Shown: positions 15,501-23,609 of the stretch, piece after piece
Position numbering within the stretch: the first letter of the stretch is position 1
Layout: every line of letters begins with the position of its first letter
From: Massilia sp. Root335
GTDB taxonomy: Bacteria; Pseudomonadota; Gammaproteobacteria; Burkholderiales; Burkholderiaceae_D
Length of the DNA stretch: 64,000 nt
Assembly: GCF_001425685.1 (NCBI RefSeq)
Contig: NZ_LMCY01000008.1
Location: 240,854-304,853 of the forward strand
Direction: 5' to 3'
The notes under the pieces: generated by a model
The model's database searches: none
Told to the model about the DNA's origin: nothing
Seen by the model: the letters and a program-made list of their open reading frames with translations, nothing else
Position numbers and translations under genes: made by a program

Positions 15501-17538
15501 CTATCACGGCATCGTAGGCGGCAAGTATCAGCCGTTCGAAGGTATCTGCCTTACCGACACTTTCCAGATGTACGAGAAAGAAGACTTGGTCGATACGCTG
15601 CTGGTGGACAACAGTGCACGGCGCAAGCGGCAGAAAAAGTTGGACATTCGCGTCATCATTGGAAATCCACCTTACTCTATTGGTCAAGGCAGCCAGAACG
15701 ATAACAACCAGAATGTCGCCTACCCGCACCTGGACAGTCAGATCGAAGACACGTACGCGGCACGGTCGGACGCAGCCCTGTCGAAAGGACTCTACGACAG
15801 CTACATCCGCGCTATCCGCTGGGCGAGCAATCGAGTTGGCACTAGCGGCGTCATCGGATTCGTGACCAATGCTAGTTTCTTGGATACCGGAACTTTTGAT
15901 GGGCTTCGCAGGTGCTTGGCAGACGAGTTCAGCAGCATCTATGTTTTCCATCTGCGAGGGAACGCTCGCACATCGGGAGAACTACGACGTAAAGAAGGCG
16001 GTAACGTATTTGGTCTTGGCAGTCGAGCTCCGATAGCAATTTCGTTACTTGTCAAAAACCCACAAAGCGAGAACACTGGCGAGGTTCGGTTCTGCGACAT
16101 AGGCAACTATCTGAATCAGTTGGAGAAGCTGGCCAAGATCGAGTCTTTGCGTAGCATTGAAGGTATCACAGCCGAGAACGGATGGCATGTCATTACGCCG
16201 GATGACCATGGCGACTGGTTGAAGCAGCGAGACGACAGCTTCCTAGAGCATATTGCACTCGGTGACAAGAAAGGCGATGGTCCGACGTTGTTCGAAACCT
16301 TCTCCTTAGGTGTCGTTACCAACCGTGATGCTTGGTGTTACAACGCCTCGAAGACCGCATTGGCAGCTAATATGACGCGGATGATCGACTTCTATAACGC
16401 AGAGGCTGACCGCTTCAACCATACTCATCATGGCTTGAACAAAAAGCAAAGGGAGGCGCTGGTCGATGGCTTCGTAAGCGCCGACGCCTCAAAAATAGCT
16501 TGGACTGTTAATCTCAAGCAGGAACTCGTTCGTGATCGGCGTTTCGCTATGGAGCCAGCCTGCATTGTTCCTGGACTGTATCGCCCGTTCAACAAGCAGT
16601 GGCTGTACTTCAATCGCAGTTTCAATGAAAGAGTTTTGAAGATGCCGCGCATATTCCCGAATGCCAACTCGGAGAACATCGTTATCGGTGTCTCTGCCTC
16701 GGCTTCTCGCAGCGCATACTCTGTCTTCATCAGCGACCACGTTGCGAGCCTACATGCCGTGGACATGGTAGGCTCGCAATACTTTCCGCTCTATCTCTAC
16801 GACGACCCGGAACCGGAATGTGCAGAAATAAGTACCGAGCAGTTCGCCTTATTCGACGAAGTAAGTCAGCCTGCGTTGTCTCCGCCGACTAAGCGTCGTG
16901 ACGCCATTACATTAGAAGGGCTAATTCACTTCCAGTCTGCCTATGCCGGCGAGAAAATTGAGAAGGAAGACATCTTCTACTATGTCTACGGCATGTTACA
17001 TTCGCTCGACTACCGTAATCGCTTCGTCGACAACTTAGGCAAAGAGCTGCCACGTATTCCCCGTGTAAAAACAGCGGCTGACTTCTGGGCGTTTTCCAAA
17101 GCTGGCCGCAAGCTGGCTGACCTGCACTTGCACTATGAACGCGTAGAGCCTTATCCGCTAAAGATCGAAAATGCAAGCAAGAAGCTCATCGATGCGGACT
17201 ATCGCGTCGAAAAAATGCGCTACGGTAAGAATGGCAAGGACAAGGACTTGACGACTTTACATTACAACGACAAGGTCACGTTGACCGGTATTCCGCTGGA
17301 AGCCTACGACTATGTCGTCAACGGTAAGCCGGCACTCGACTGGGTAGTGGAACGTCAGGGCATCAGGGCTGATAAGGATAGCGGCATCATTAACGACGCC
17401 AACGATTGGGCATTCGAGACTGCGGGCAATCCTCGCTACCCGTTAGAACTGTTCCAGCGCGTAGTTACCGTTAGTATAGAGACGATGAAAATCGTACGGG
17501 CACTGCCTAATCTCGACATTGCGCCACAATCTGCCTGA
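12595..17538 (+). CDS. Type ISP restriction-modification enzyme (LlaGI/LlaBIII-like)
   Basis: One polypeptide of about 1647 residues carries all activities. An N-terminal Mrr-like nuclease has DAGIDLVAK (D66) and IQCKLY (Q81-x-K83). A superfamily 2 translocase has ACGTGKT (about 193) and DEAH (about 325), with a helicase C-terminal part ending QSVGRVMRNAPG. A gamma N6-adenine methyltransferase has DPFTGTGTF (about 919) and NPPYS (about 1024). A target recognition domain fills the rest. Length and order match LlaGI and LlaBIII. Such enzymes methylate one strand of an asymmetric site and translocate until two enzymes collide and cleave. The chosen ATG at 12595 fits family N-termini; a TTG at 12583 is the alternative. 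No frameshift is seen, so it should be active. Confidence 0.95.
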   Translation: MTALSSLLDHYRQSSQSEREKGTYFEELMLCYLRNEATYRDLYSDVWTYSDWAELQGLDKRDAGIDLVAKTHGTGEIHAIQCKLYAEDYRLQKSDIDSFFTASGKKPFAHRIIVSTTNHWSTHAEEALRDQQPPVSKIDLNDLENSQIDWGKYQPKAVPVLKVKKQLRLHQQQALDAALSGLQTADRGKLIMACGTGKTFTSLKIAEALAGRGKRVLFLVPSLSLLSQTLTEWTQESATPLHSFAVCSDSDVGKKRQKDDDSVQTFTHELRYPATTHPARLASEMAKRHDAAHMSVVFSTYHSIDVISRAQHEHGLAEFDLIVCDEAHRTTGATFGDDDESNFVKVHDSAFIRSAKRLYMTATPRIYGDSAKAKAELDSVALCSMDDPTLYGPELHVITFSEAVRRGLLVDYKVIVLSVEESHVNRRIQSLLKDENNQLKVDDAAKIIGCWKALAKQGLTEDLNGDHESMKRAVAFCQVIEVSKGAKTHKVSSKNIAGMFQAVVEAYQESEEDDAASTLACEAEHVDGSMNASEKESKLAWLKADADDNTCRILSNVRCLSEGVDVPALDAVLFLTPRNSQVDVVQSVGRVMRNAPGKKRGYVVLPVVIPAGVEPHDALNDNKTYAVVWQVLQALRSHDDRFDAMVNKLDLIGKDASKMEVVAITDKIQRKQGKPKGPKNKEAGKGEFVIGESPAPRYSKQDQASLQFEIGDIEKAIYAKLVQKVGNRHHWEDWANDIAKIARTHIDRITAIVEDPAHVKERAAFNAFADELRDDLNGSISDGEVIEMLAQHLITKPVFDALFEDYSFAKHNPISLAMQDVLDVLQEHRLDKEADTLQRFYDSVKMRAQGIDNAAGKQKIVVELYDKFFRNAFPKMTERLGIVYTPVEVVDFIIHSVAHILKTEFGQTLGSKGVHIIDPFTGTGTFITRLLQSGLIAPQDLPHKYKHEIHANELVLLAYYIAAINIEAVYHGIVGGKYQPFEGICLTDTFQMYEKEDLVDTLLVDNSARRKRQKKLDIRVIIGNPPYSIGQGSQNDNNQNVAYPHLDSQIEDTYAARSDAALSKGLYDSYIRAIRWASNRVGTSGVIGFVTNASFLDTGTFDGLRRCLADEFSSIYVFHLRGNARTSGELRRKEGGNVFGLGSRAPIAISLLVKNPQSENTGEVRFCDIGNYLNQLEKLAKIESLRSIEGITAENGWHVITPDDHGDWLKQRDDSFLEHIALGDKKGDGPTLFETFSLGVVTNRDAWCYNASKTALAANMTRMIDFYNAEADRFNHTHHGLNKKQREALVDGFVSADASKIAWTVNLKQELVRDRRFAMEPACIVPGLYRPFNKQWLYFNRSFNERVLKMPRIFPNANSENIVIGVSASASRSAYSVFISDHVASLHAVDMVGSQYFPLYLYDDPEPECAEISTEQFALFDEVSQPALSPPTKRRDAITLEGLIHFQSAYAGEKIEKEDIFYYVYGMLHSLDYRNRFVDNLGKELPRIPRVKTAADFWAFSKAGRKLADLHLHYERVEPYPLKIENASKKLIDADYRVEKMRYGKNGKDKDLTTLHYNDKVTLTGIPLEAYDYVVNGKPALDWVVERQGIRADKDSGIINDANDWAFETAGNPRYPLELFQRVVTVSIETMKIVRALPNLDIAPQSA

Positions 17539-17565
17539 TCACCAGGTTTTGATCAAGGTAAGGTT

Positions 17566-17919
17566 GTGGCTTCTTTCAACGCAACTAATCAGGTAACAAT
17601 GCACGACCTATCGAAATATTCGCTCGCACAACTCCGGGCGCTGGATGCGAAAGTAATCGAGGAATTAAAAACTCGATATTTCCTCAGCATTAGTATGGCT
17701 CGTGAGCAGATCCTTCACATCGCTCAAAGTGTTGGAATTTCCGAAAAAGAGCTTCTTCGCATCAAAACCCCTGTAACTACAACAAAAAGCACCGTCAAGG
17801 TTAAGTATCGTAATCCTAGTAATTCTGCCGAACAGTGGAGCGGTCGAGGACGAAAGCCGGCATGGGTTAAAGAATGGATTGCCTCGGGCAAGTCAATCGA
17901 GGATGCGAAAGTTAATTGA
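17566..17919 (+). CDS. H-NS family nucleoid-associated protein
   Basis: This 117-residue protein has an N-terminal oligomerisation helix region (LSKYSLAQLRALDAKVIEELKTR) and the C-terminal H-NS DNA-binding motif VKYRNPSNSAEQWSGRGRKPAWVKEW, with the WSGRGRKP core. H-NS-like proteins silence AT-rich foreign DNA; an element-borne copy can lower the cost of the island. The start is a GTG at 17566 after AAGG; an in-frame ATG at 17599 would also leave the whole domain. It follows the Type ISP gene by 27 bases and may be cotranscribed. Confidence 0.88.
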   Translation: MASFNATNQVTMHDLSKYSLAQLRALDAKVIEELKTRYFLSISMAREQILHIAQSVGISEKELLRIKTPVTTTKSTVKVKYRNPSNSAEQWSGRGRKPAWVKEWIASGKSIEDAKVN

Positions 17920-18254
17920 TGTTGCTCTAAGTCATAGCGTTATACACATCTTTTTTAACCAACAAAATCAATGGGTTGTAGCCAGTTCCGCAAAGGCTCC
18001 GCCGACACGGGGAACAACGAAAAATTGTGCTTTTGATATAAAACACCTACTTCTCGCCTAAATTTTAGGCAATTCCTCATGAAAATCGTGGCTCCAGACT
18101 CAAATGGTGTGGAGCGGAAAAAGATGTGTATAACGATATGGCTCTAAGCAGGCTTAGACGGTCGAGTTGAGACTAGATTTTGAGGTCGGAAAACCATCAC
18201 GCCCTCACTTGCATTACACCTCCGGCATACCAACGCTCTAAGTGAGTTGTCACA
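17920..18254. other. intergenic region, no gene supported
   Basis: About 335 bases lie between the H-NS-like gene and the AGTGCG motif cluster. No coding frame with a ribosome binding site and no strong repeat was seen. Confidence 0.4.
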
Positions 18255-18345
18255 AGTGCGAAAAACGCACTGCATCTTCACGGCCAACACACCGCTAACG
18301 CACTTTAGCCCGAAGCACGAATTCTGATAGTGCGTTCATAGTGCG
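18255..18345. repeat. cluster of AGTGCG / CGCACT motifs
   Basis: AGTGCG and CGCACT form a perfect hairpin with an AAAAA loop at 18255-18271. Three further copies of the same hexamer follow in both orientations up to about 18345. The placement upstream of a relaxase suggests protein-binding sites in a transfer origin. Confidence 0.5.
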
Positions 18346-18464
18346 GAAAACACACCGATAATACACCGAGTTAACACCTCGCTTAGCGAAGATGAGATAT
18401 CGCTTGCGGAGCGGATTTTGACGTCTGTCTTTCGCCTCACTGCGAGCGCGGCTCCTTGAAAGGA

Positions 18465-18540
18465 CGCTCCATTTATGGAGCGGAACCCCCTTTAGGGGGC
18501 AGACGACACTTTCCCTTTAGGGGAAGTGTCTAGTCTGCTA
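18465..18540 (+). other. candidate oriT with three consecutive hairpins and a pMV158-like nic site
   Basis: Hairpin 1 is CGCTCC-ATTTAT-GGAGCG (18465-18482). Hairpin 2 is CCCCC-TTTA-GGGGG (18486-18499). Hairpin 3 spans 18499-18538, with outer arms GCAGAC and GTCTGC and an 11-bp inner stem around another TTTA loop (18505-18530). Directly at its end, TAGTCTG/CTA (18531-18540) resembles the pMV158-type nic TAGTGTG/TTA. It lies about 100 bases before a MobV-like gene. The oriT role is an inference. Confidence 0.55.
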
Positions 18541-18637
18541 ATAGCCACTACCCCAGATTATAAAAATGACCTTTTCGGCGTGATAATATATCTTCATGAA
18601 TTGTATAAATATAATTATAATTACATGGAGAAAAATC

Positions 18638-20008
18638 GTGAACGATACACCTCAAAACCAGCAAAGAGCCCAGTTCATAAACAAGATTTGGGCAGCTCGC
18701 GTGCAGCTTGATAAGAAAGAGAAGGTAATCGTACGTGGTAGAGAAATCACGCCAGTTGCCTGGTCGGCTTTAGATTTACTCATGGAAGCACTGCGCAAAG
18801 ATGGACATATACCGCACGTGCCAGCTCCGAAGTCACCAGGGATCTTGTATGCATGTAGCGACGAAATTCGAAACGATCCGCTAAAAGTCGCTGACCTAGC
18901 AGACGCTTGGGCTGACTCTCGAAAAGTAGTCACAGGCCGTGCTCATCAACGGAATTCGCCTGTGATGGCTTCGACGGTCGTTTCATTACCAAAAGAGATG
19001 GACGATGACTGGCCTGCTTTTCGCGACGCATCTTTAAAGTGGATGAAGGAGAAATACGGTGCTCGGCTCAAGCTTGTCATTGAGCATGAGGACGAGGAAA
19101 ATAAACATTTCCACAGCTACTGTATACCACTTCACGGCATAAGCGAGGATGGAAAACCTTTCTCTGAACCGTTCGCGACAGTGCACGAAGGCTACGGAGA
19201 GAGCCGTAAAGCGCGTCGAGGAGCCATCGAGAAATCTGGAAGTTCGCAAGGAGCAAAGACAGGAAAAGCTTTTGTTGACGCCATGAAAGAGTATCAAGAT
19301 AAATTTCATCATGATGTAGCACGGCACTTCAATTTATCACGGCTTGGCCCCCAGAAAAAGAAGTTAAATCATACTGAGGCGGTTCGTCAAAGAGATATAA
19401 AAAAAGCAGAAGAAGCGCGTCTTGAAGCTGAAAAAATGAAAGAAAAAGCCTTTGAAGAGGTGCGAGCTGCTATGGAAGCTCGTCGCCTGGCTAACGAAGA
19501 GATTGTACGAAAGGCGGCTGAAGCACAGGAAGAAGCAGTGAAAGTGAGCAGGCAAGTGATTGAAGACGCAAAAGAACGAGCAAAGGTCGAAGGTCAACGT
19601 ATTTTGAAAATTGCTCAACTAGCCGCTGAGGAAAACGAACGAACCATTCAAGCATTACTAAAGGGCGATGAAAATGTGGCAGTTCGGGTATTTAAAGAGA
19701 ATATTCAGCTTAAAGAAGACTTGCGTCTCACTGATCGCGCGCTTCATATAGCTAAACAAGAAATGGAATTTTGGAAAAACAAATTTCACTCGGCATACAG
19801 TTGGCTCAAAGACGCGGTTATAAAGCTAGAATCGTTCGGGTTTTTCGGGCTTTCACATATTTTTAAAAAATATGGGACAGGCGGTAATGATAGTGGTGCA
19901 GATAGTGGACGATCGGCGGCCTCAACAGCTGAAGAAAAGAAAAAGCTATTTGACCTACCGAAGCCTGCTCCGAAGCACAGAAAAATTGAGGATGACGATG
20001 GGTATTAA
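18638..20008 (+). CDS. MobV-like relaxase (plasmid mobilization protein)
   Basis: This protein has about 456 residues from a GTG start that has GGAG nine bases upstream; an ATG at 18596 has no ribosome binding site. The N-terminal catalytic part carries the MobV/Pre motif H-x-D-E-x3-H-x-H (H150, D152, E153, H157, H159) after LKLVIEH. A second family-like segment is YQDKFHHDVARHFNLSRLGP (about 224-243). Residues about 250-400 form a long charged coiled coil, typical of MobV C-termini. Relaxases nick oriT and pilot DNA into the recipient. Divergence from named MobV proteins is large, so a replication or recombination role is possible. No type IV secretion genes are visible, so the element would be mobilized by another system. 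Confidence 0.72.
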   Translation: MNDTPQNQQRAQFINKIWAARVQLDKKEKVIVRGREITPVAWSALDLLMEALRKDGHIPHVPAPKSPGILYACSDEIRNDPLKVADLADAWADSRKVVTGRAHQRNSPVMASTVVSLPKEMDDDWPAFRDASLKWMKEKYGARLKLVIEHEDEENKHFHSYCIPLHGISEDGKPFSEPFATVHEGYGESRKARRGAIEKSGSSQGAKTGKAFVDAMKEYQDKFHHDVARHFNLSRLGPQKKKLNHTEAVRQRDIKKAEEARLEAEKMKEKAFEEVRAAMEARRLANEEIVRKAAEAQEEAVKVSRQVIEDAKERAKVEGQRILKIAQLAAEENERTIQALLKGDENVAVRVFKENIQLKEDLRLTDRALHIAKQEMEFWKNKFHSAYSWLKDAVIKLESFGFFGLSHIFKKYGTGGNDSGADSGRSAASTAEEKKKLFDLPKPAPKHRKIEDDDGY

Positions 20009-20070
20009 AATGCTGTGTTTTTCGCAAAATTCCAACAATATTTTTGCGAAAAAAGGAGGCGAACAATAAA

Positions 20071-20619
20071 TCAATTATTTTTGATTAATTGAAGATGACT
20101 CGCCCGTTTTTTGTAGTCTGTAGGAATAACAGTCTGATGCATTCCATAATCCCGCATAAAGACTTCATGTGCATATTTTGCTTTTGCATTCTCTTCTATA
20201 AACTCGTCGATAGGAACAGTCCAGTTGCAATTTTCAGTTTCATCATCGTGTTCATATTTTTGAAATGGAGGAGCATCTAGTAAATCGTATCGCTCCGAAA
20301 TTTCCTGCAGTTTTTTGCAGACCTCATAAGGATCAGCCTTGTTATCTATGTAAATTACAGAGTCGGGCGACTCTGTAAAAATTGGCATGGGTATCGATTT
20401 TCGGTCAGGAGAGTAGGTGCCAACAATCAGATTCTTGTCGTAAAAGTCGACAGAGAGCAGAAGCATAAGGCCGTCGAAATTGGCTGCTTTTGAAATTCGC
20501 TGTAGCATACCGATGTCTAATTCTTCTAAGTCGGCAATTGGAATTTCTTCGAGATGATAGATTGATTGAAGTGTGTAATAAAAGAATACAGTATCTTCTA
20601 AGTCTTTAGGTGTGAACAT
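20071..20619 (-). CDS. hypothetical protein, function unknown
   Basis: This 182-residue protein is acidic and soluble-looking, without signal peptide or membrane segment. It has repeated acidic and aromatic stretches (LEEIPIADLEELDIG, YEHDDETENCNWTVPIDEF). The family is not recognised. It is convergent with the relaxase and ends 62 bases from it. An immunity or anti-defence role would fit its size and charge, but there is no direct support. Confidence 0.55.
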   Translation of the reverse strand: MFTPKDLEDTVFFYYTLQSIYHLEEIPIADLEELDIGMLQRISKAANFDGLMLLLSVDFYDKNLIVGTYSPDRKSIPMPIFTESPDSVIYIDNKADPYEVCKKLQEISERYDLLDAPPFQKYEHDDETENCNWTVPIDEFIEENAKAKYAHEVFMRDYGMHQTVIPTDYKKRASHLQLIKNN

Positions 20620-20826
20620 GTGCGCCTCCGTGCTTTATTTTTGAGTAAATTCCATACTTCTACAACTATATTAGACGGGATTTTATAAGAGATTCCGGAG
20701 GGTAAGGGGATTTGAAAATATTTTTGAATTCTGGTGCAAGATTCTTCACATGTTGAGATAATTTATGAGTGGTTCAGGTTGCTTTTTGTCGAAAAAGCGT
20801 ATTAGTCTAACTTTAAAGGGGGGGCT

Positions 20827-21297
20827 TTGGCGCAATATATATTTGTTGATACAGAGTTTACCAGTTTCGAAAAGCCGGAACTCATCAGTATTGGGCTCGT
20901 TACGTTAGGTCAGGAAGAGTTCTATGCAGAAGTCGGCTACGATCTGGAACGATGCAGCGGCTTTGTAAAAAGCACTGTAATACCGCTCCTTTCGAATATT
21001 GAAAAATGTTCGCTAGCAGAACTAAAGGTTAGGCTGTCTATGTGGATCGATGAGGTCAGGAAGGCTGAGCCAGTCGTGCTGTGTTATGACTCACAGTACG
21101 ACTACATAATGCTTGAATTTATTTTTGAAAATGATTTTCCGAATGGAGTAAGTTTTCAACGGCTGGGCGCGTCATATATCAATAAGATCGAGCAGTACGA
21201 ATATCATGTACGCACGAAGCAGGTAGAACACCACGCGTTGCATGACGCGCGAGCTTTACGGTACTCGCTCCGTTCCTGGGTCCGGAACGGACAGTAA
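20827..21297 (+). CDS. DEDDh 3'-5' exoribonuclease (Rv2179c-like)
   Basis: This 156-residue protein has the DEDDh exonuclease motifs: ExoI VDTEFTSF (Asp and Glu), ExoII CYDSQYDYIML (Asp) and ExoIII HHALHDARAL (His and Asp). Length and motif wording match the small Rv2179c-like exoribonuclease family rather than DNA polymerase epsilon. It should degrade RNA from the 3' end with two metal ions. The start is a TTG after a long G-rich Shine-Dalgarno sequence. It is a single gene followed by two unknown genes on the same strand. Confidence 0.78.
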   Translation: MAQYIFVDTEFTSFEKPELISIGLVTLGQEEFYAEVGYDLERCSGFVKSTVIPLLSNIEKCSLAELKVRLSMWIDEVRKAEPVVLCYDSQYDYIMLEFIFENDFPNGVSFQRLGASYINKIEQYEYHVRTKQVEHHALHDARALRYSLRSWVRNGQ

Positions 21298-21377
21298 TGC
21301 AAAAAGTAGTGAATTCGCTTTTCGTCAGCGTGCCCGACAATTACAATAAATATGTGTAATGTAAGGAGAGCGATGCG

Positions 21378-22061
21378 ATGCCACGTGAAGAGTTTCTTGA
21401 AGAGTTAACGGACAATTTTCCACCGAAGAATATCTATTCTTACGATGAAAATGTTCGTTATATGTATATCCGAAGGCTGCTGATGAATGAAGTATTGCTT
21501 GGCACGTTCGAGTCATATGTGCGTCACGTCGAAGATGCGGAATTCAGCTATAAAATTACAGCAGATGATAAGTTTTGTCTCGAAGTAGTGGCGAAAGAAC
21601 AGCGCTGGACCAAGATTTTCGATTACATTACTGATGCTTTCGAGATTGGTGAAGCAGCGTACCGCTTTTTCGTCGTCATGCCACGCGCACTGGATGAAGG
21701 CGAAGTGCTTTTAAAAGCTGAGCGTGACTTAGAAGTTGATCAAGAGTCACGCGACAAGCACGATCACTGTGACAATCAAGACGAGCATGCAGAGGTGGAA
21801 ATCATCATGCCTCCTCACTTCAACGTACAAGGTGCCACAATCAAGGCGACTGTCTATCCCTGTACTGATGGAAGCTACATTTTGAGTGTCGTGCATACTG
21901 TTTCAAGCAGGAAGAAAAGGCGCTTACTCGACCAATTTTATTCCGACCCTGACCTCGCAGCACTTCTGGCGGCGGAATACGTGAGGCAGTGCGATACCAC
22001 AGAGTCTCTCGGGATTGAAGATGAGATCTACCGTCGAGTGTATAGCCGCGTCACTCACTAA
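21378..22061 (+). CDS. hypothetical protein
   Basis: This 227-residue acidic protein has no recognised domain. The N-terminal half includes PREEFLEELTDNFPPKN and YMYIRRLLMNEVLLG. A central His/Asp-rich linker (DKHDHCDNQDEHAEVE, about 141-156) separates a beta-rich C-terminal half. The ribosome binding site is AAGGAG. The stop is 10 bases before the next gene's start, so the two are likely cotranscribed. Confidence 0.55.
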   Translation: MPREEFLEELTDNFPPKNIYSYDENVRYMYIRRLLMNEVLLGTFESYVRHVEDAEFSYKITADDKFCLEVVAKEQRWTKIFDYITDAFEIGEAAYRFFVVMPRALDEGEVLLKAERDLEVDQESRDKHDHCDNQDEHAEVEIIMPPHFNVQGATIKATVYPCTDGSYILSVVHTVSSRKKRRLLDQFYSDPDLAALLAAEYVRQCDTTESLGIEDEIYRRVYSRVTH

Positions 22062-22071
22062 AAGGTTTCAG

Positions 22072-22557
22072 ATGGGCTCTATGACTTGGCATCCGTCAAT
22101 GGAAGTGCCGCGCCTGGTCGACGCAGGCTTACTGACGAGGAACATGAACTACCATGTTTCCTCTCAGGGCACGGTATTTTTGTCTTTTTCGAACCGATTG
22201 GCCGGTCGTTGGCTGCATGCCGAGGTCTCGTATGACCCTCTTCAGCCGGATGGACAGTTGTTCAGGCTGTGTGTGACTGAGAAAGTTGATGGGGAAGAGC
22301 CCGAGGTCGTCTCGGGCTATAGGCACGGCTGTATTGAGCACATAGTACGAACTGCCAAGGGGTTTCTCTGCTATTACACCTCCCATAAGCCAGCAGCCAC
22401 GAAGAAGAAGTCGACTGTCACGATCCGAGTCGACGATGACCTTCGTCAGGCCTTCGAGGAAGCCGCTGCGGCTACCGGTGAATCTCAGGCAGTGGTCCTT
22501 CGCCAACTGATGCGCTTTTTCATCGGCAAAGGGCCTGATCCGAGGGTTGGAGTTTAA
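22072..22557 (+). CDS. protein with C-terminal ribbon-helix-helix domain
   Basis: This protein has 161 residues from the ATG at 22072, which follows AAAGG; upstream in-frame starts overlap the previous gene. The first 105 residues are a beta-rich domain of unknown family. The end (about 110-152) is a ribbon-helix-helix fold, STVTIRVDDDLRQAFEEAAAA followed by SQAVVLRQLMRFFIG, as in antitoxins, Arc-like repressors and relaxosome accessory proteins. It could be a regulator of the upstream gene or an accessory protein of the relaxase. Confidence 0.65.
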   Translation: MGSMTWHPSMEVPRLVDAGLLTRNMNYHVSSQGTVFLSFSNRLAGRWLHAEVSYDPLQPDGQLFRLCVTEKVDGEEPEVVSGYRHGCIEHIVRTAKGFLCYYTSHKPAATKKKSTVTIRVDDDLRQAFEEAAAATGESQAVVLRQLMRFFIGKGPDPRVGV

Positions 22558-22676
22558 GCAACTATAAGCAACTGTATCTTGGGTCTGGTCACCTAGGCTC
22601 GTTGACCCTTTGTAATACATGCGACTGCCGAGAGTGCAAGATTGGAGGCCCTACTAACTGATTCATGGGGCTTCAA
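22558..22676. promoter_or_regulatory. leader of the hcp cassette
   Basis: Two adjoining TAAGCAACT copies lie at about 22555-22573. A TTGACC at about 22601 could be a -35. No terminator separates this from the upstream gene. Confidence 0.3.
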
Positions 22677-23168
22677 ATGGCTAACGACGCATACCTACAG
22701 ATTGACGGCATCAAGGGCGAATCGACTGACTCGAAGCATAAAGAATGGATTGAGGTCAGCAACGTTGTCTGGCACGTTCACCAGCCGCGCGCACTCTCGA
22801 TCTCATCTTCAGGACACACGAATGGCAAAGCCGAGCTTTCGGAGATCTCGTTCAGGAAGCTGGCTGACCTGTCATCGCCGCTGCTCTGCCAGACGTGTGC
22901 TACTGGCAAGACGATCCCGAAAGCTAAGTTTGAGTTCATGCGTGCGGATGGTAATGGTGAGCCCATCAGGTATTACACTGTCGAGATCGAAAACGTGATG
23001 ATCTCCTCGGTGAGCCCATCAAGCGGCGACGGCGGTGTGTTGACCGAGCGGGTTTCGTTGGCCTACTCGAAGATCAAGTGGAGCTACACGCAGCAGAAGA
23101 TCGCTGGCGGAGCTTCCGGCAATACCTCGGGCGGCTGGGATGCCGCTGCCAACAAAATCGCGGCGTGA
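22677..23168 (+). CDS. hcp: Hcp family type VI secretion tube protein
   Basis: This 163-residue protein starts MANDAYLQIDGIKGES and continues KEWIEVSNVVWHVHQP, a standard Hcp1 N-terminus, and ends with the LAYSKIKWSYTQQ strand of the family. Hcp hexamers stack into the inner tube of the type VI secretion system and carry small effectors in the lumen. The ATG at 22677 is preferred over an upstream in-frame ATG at 22665 because family members begin here. It is followed at 6 bases by an amidase-like gene and then an exported small protein, the usual hcp-effector-immunity order. No other T6SS gene is in the window, so it would use a resident apparatus. Confidence 0.92.
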   Translation: MANDAYLQIDGIKGESTDSKHKEWIEVSNVVWHVHQPRALSISSSGHTNGKAELSEISFRKLADLSSPLLCQTCATGKTIPKAKFEFMRADGNGEPIRYYTVEIENVMISSVSPSSGDGGVLTERVSLAYSKIKWSYTQQKIAGGASGNTSGGWDAAANKIAA

Positions 23169-23174
23169 GCGCTT

Positions 23175-23609
23175 ATGCGCCCCGTCATCTACGAGGGCGA
23201 CCTTGGAGAGCTGCTCGCGAAATACTTCGGACACTTCGCAGGCAGGAACCAAGAATGCGTCGCCTTTCCTCAGGCCGTTACAAACCTCGGACACACGAGC
23301 CGGTGGCAACCGGGTGTGAAAGTCGTGGATCAGACGTTCATCACGCCTGGGACGGTAGTCGCAAACTTCAAATTCGAGAATGGCAAGGCACGGTTCCCGA
23401 ACCAGCACGGCTACCACGTCGCCATCTTCTTGGATTTTGGAAATCGAAAGCCTGGAGGTGGCTACACGCACTTTTGGGTGTTAGATCAATGGCATGGCAA
23501 GACGGTAGCGAGAAGGAACAAGAACGCCTGGCCTACCGATCAGGTCAAGCGACTCCACATTCTTCCGTGCGACAACGCCGATGACTACTATGTGGTGATG
23601 GTGCCATGA
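23175..23609 (+). CDS. BPSL0067-like putative T6SS amidase effector
   Basis: This 144-residue protein resembles BPSL0067/Tae-like NlpC/P60 cell-wall amidases. The likely catalytic Cys is C28 in NQECVAFPQ, the His is H81 (or H78) in NQHGYHVAIFLD, and an acidic residue follows in FWVLDQWHG. It would cut peptidoglycan cross-links or stems in the periplasm of a target cell. It has no signal peptide, consistent with delivery by the Hcp encoded 6 bases upstream. The downstream exported protein overlaps it by four bases (ATGA), as effector-immunity pairs often do. Confidence 0.75.
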   Translation: MRPVIYEGDLGELLAKYFGHFAGRNQECVAFPQAVTNLGHTSRWQPGVKVVDQTFITPGTVVANFKFENGKARFPNQHGYHVAIFLDFGNRKPGGGYTHFWVLDQWHGKTVARRNKNAWPTDQVKRLHILPCDNADDYYVVMVP

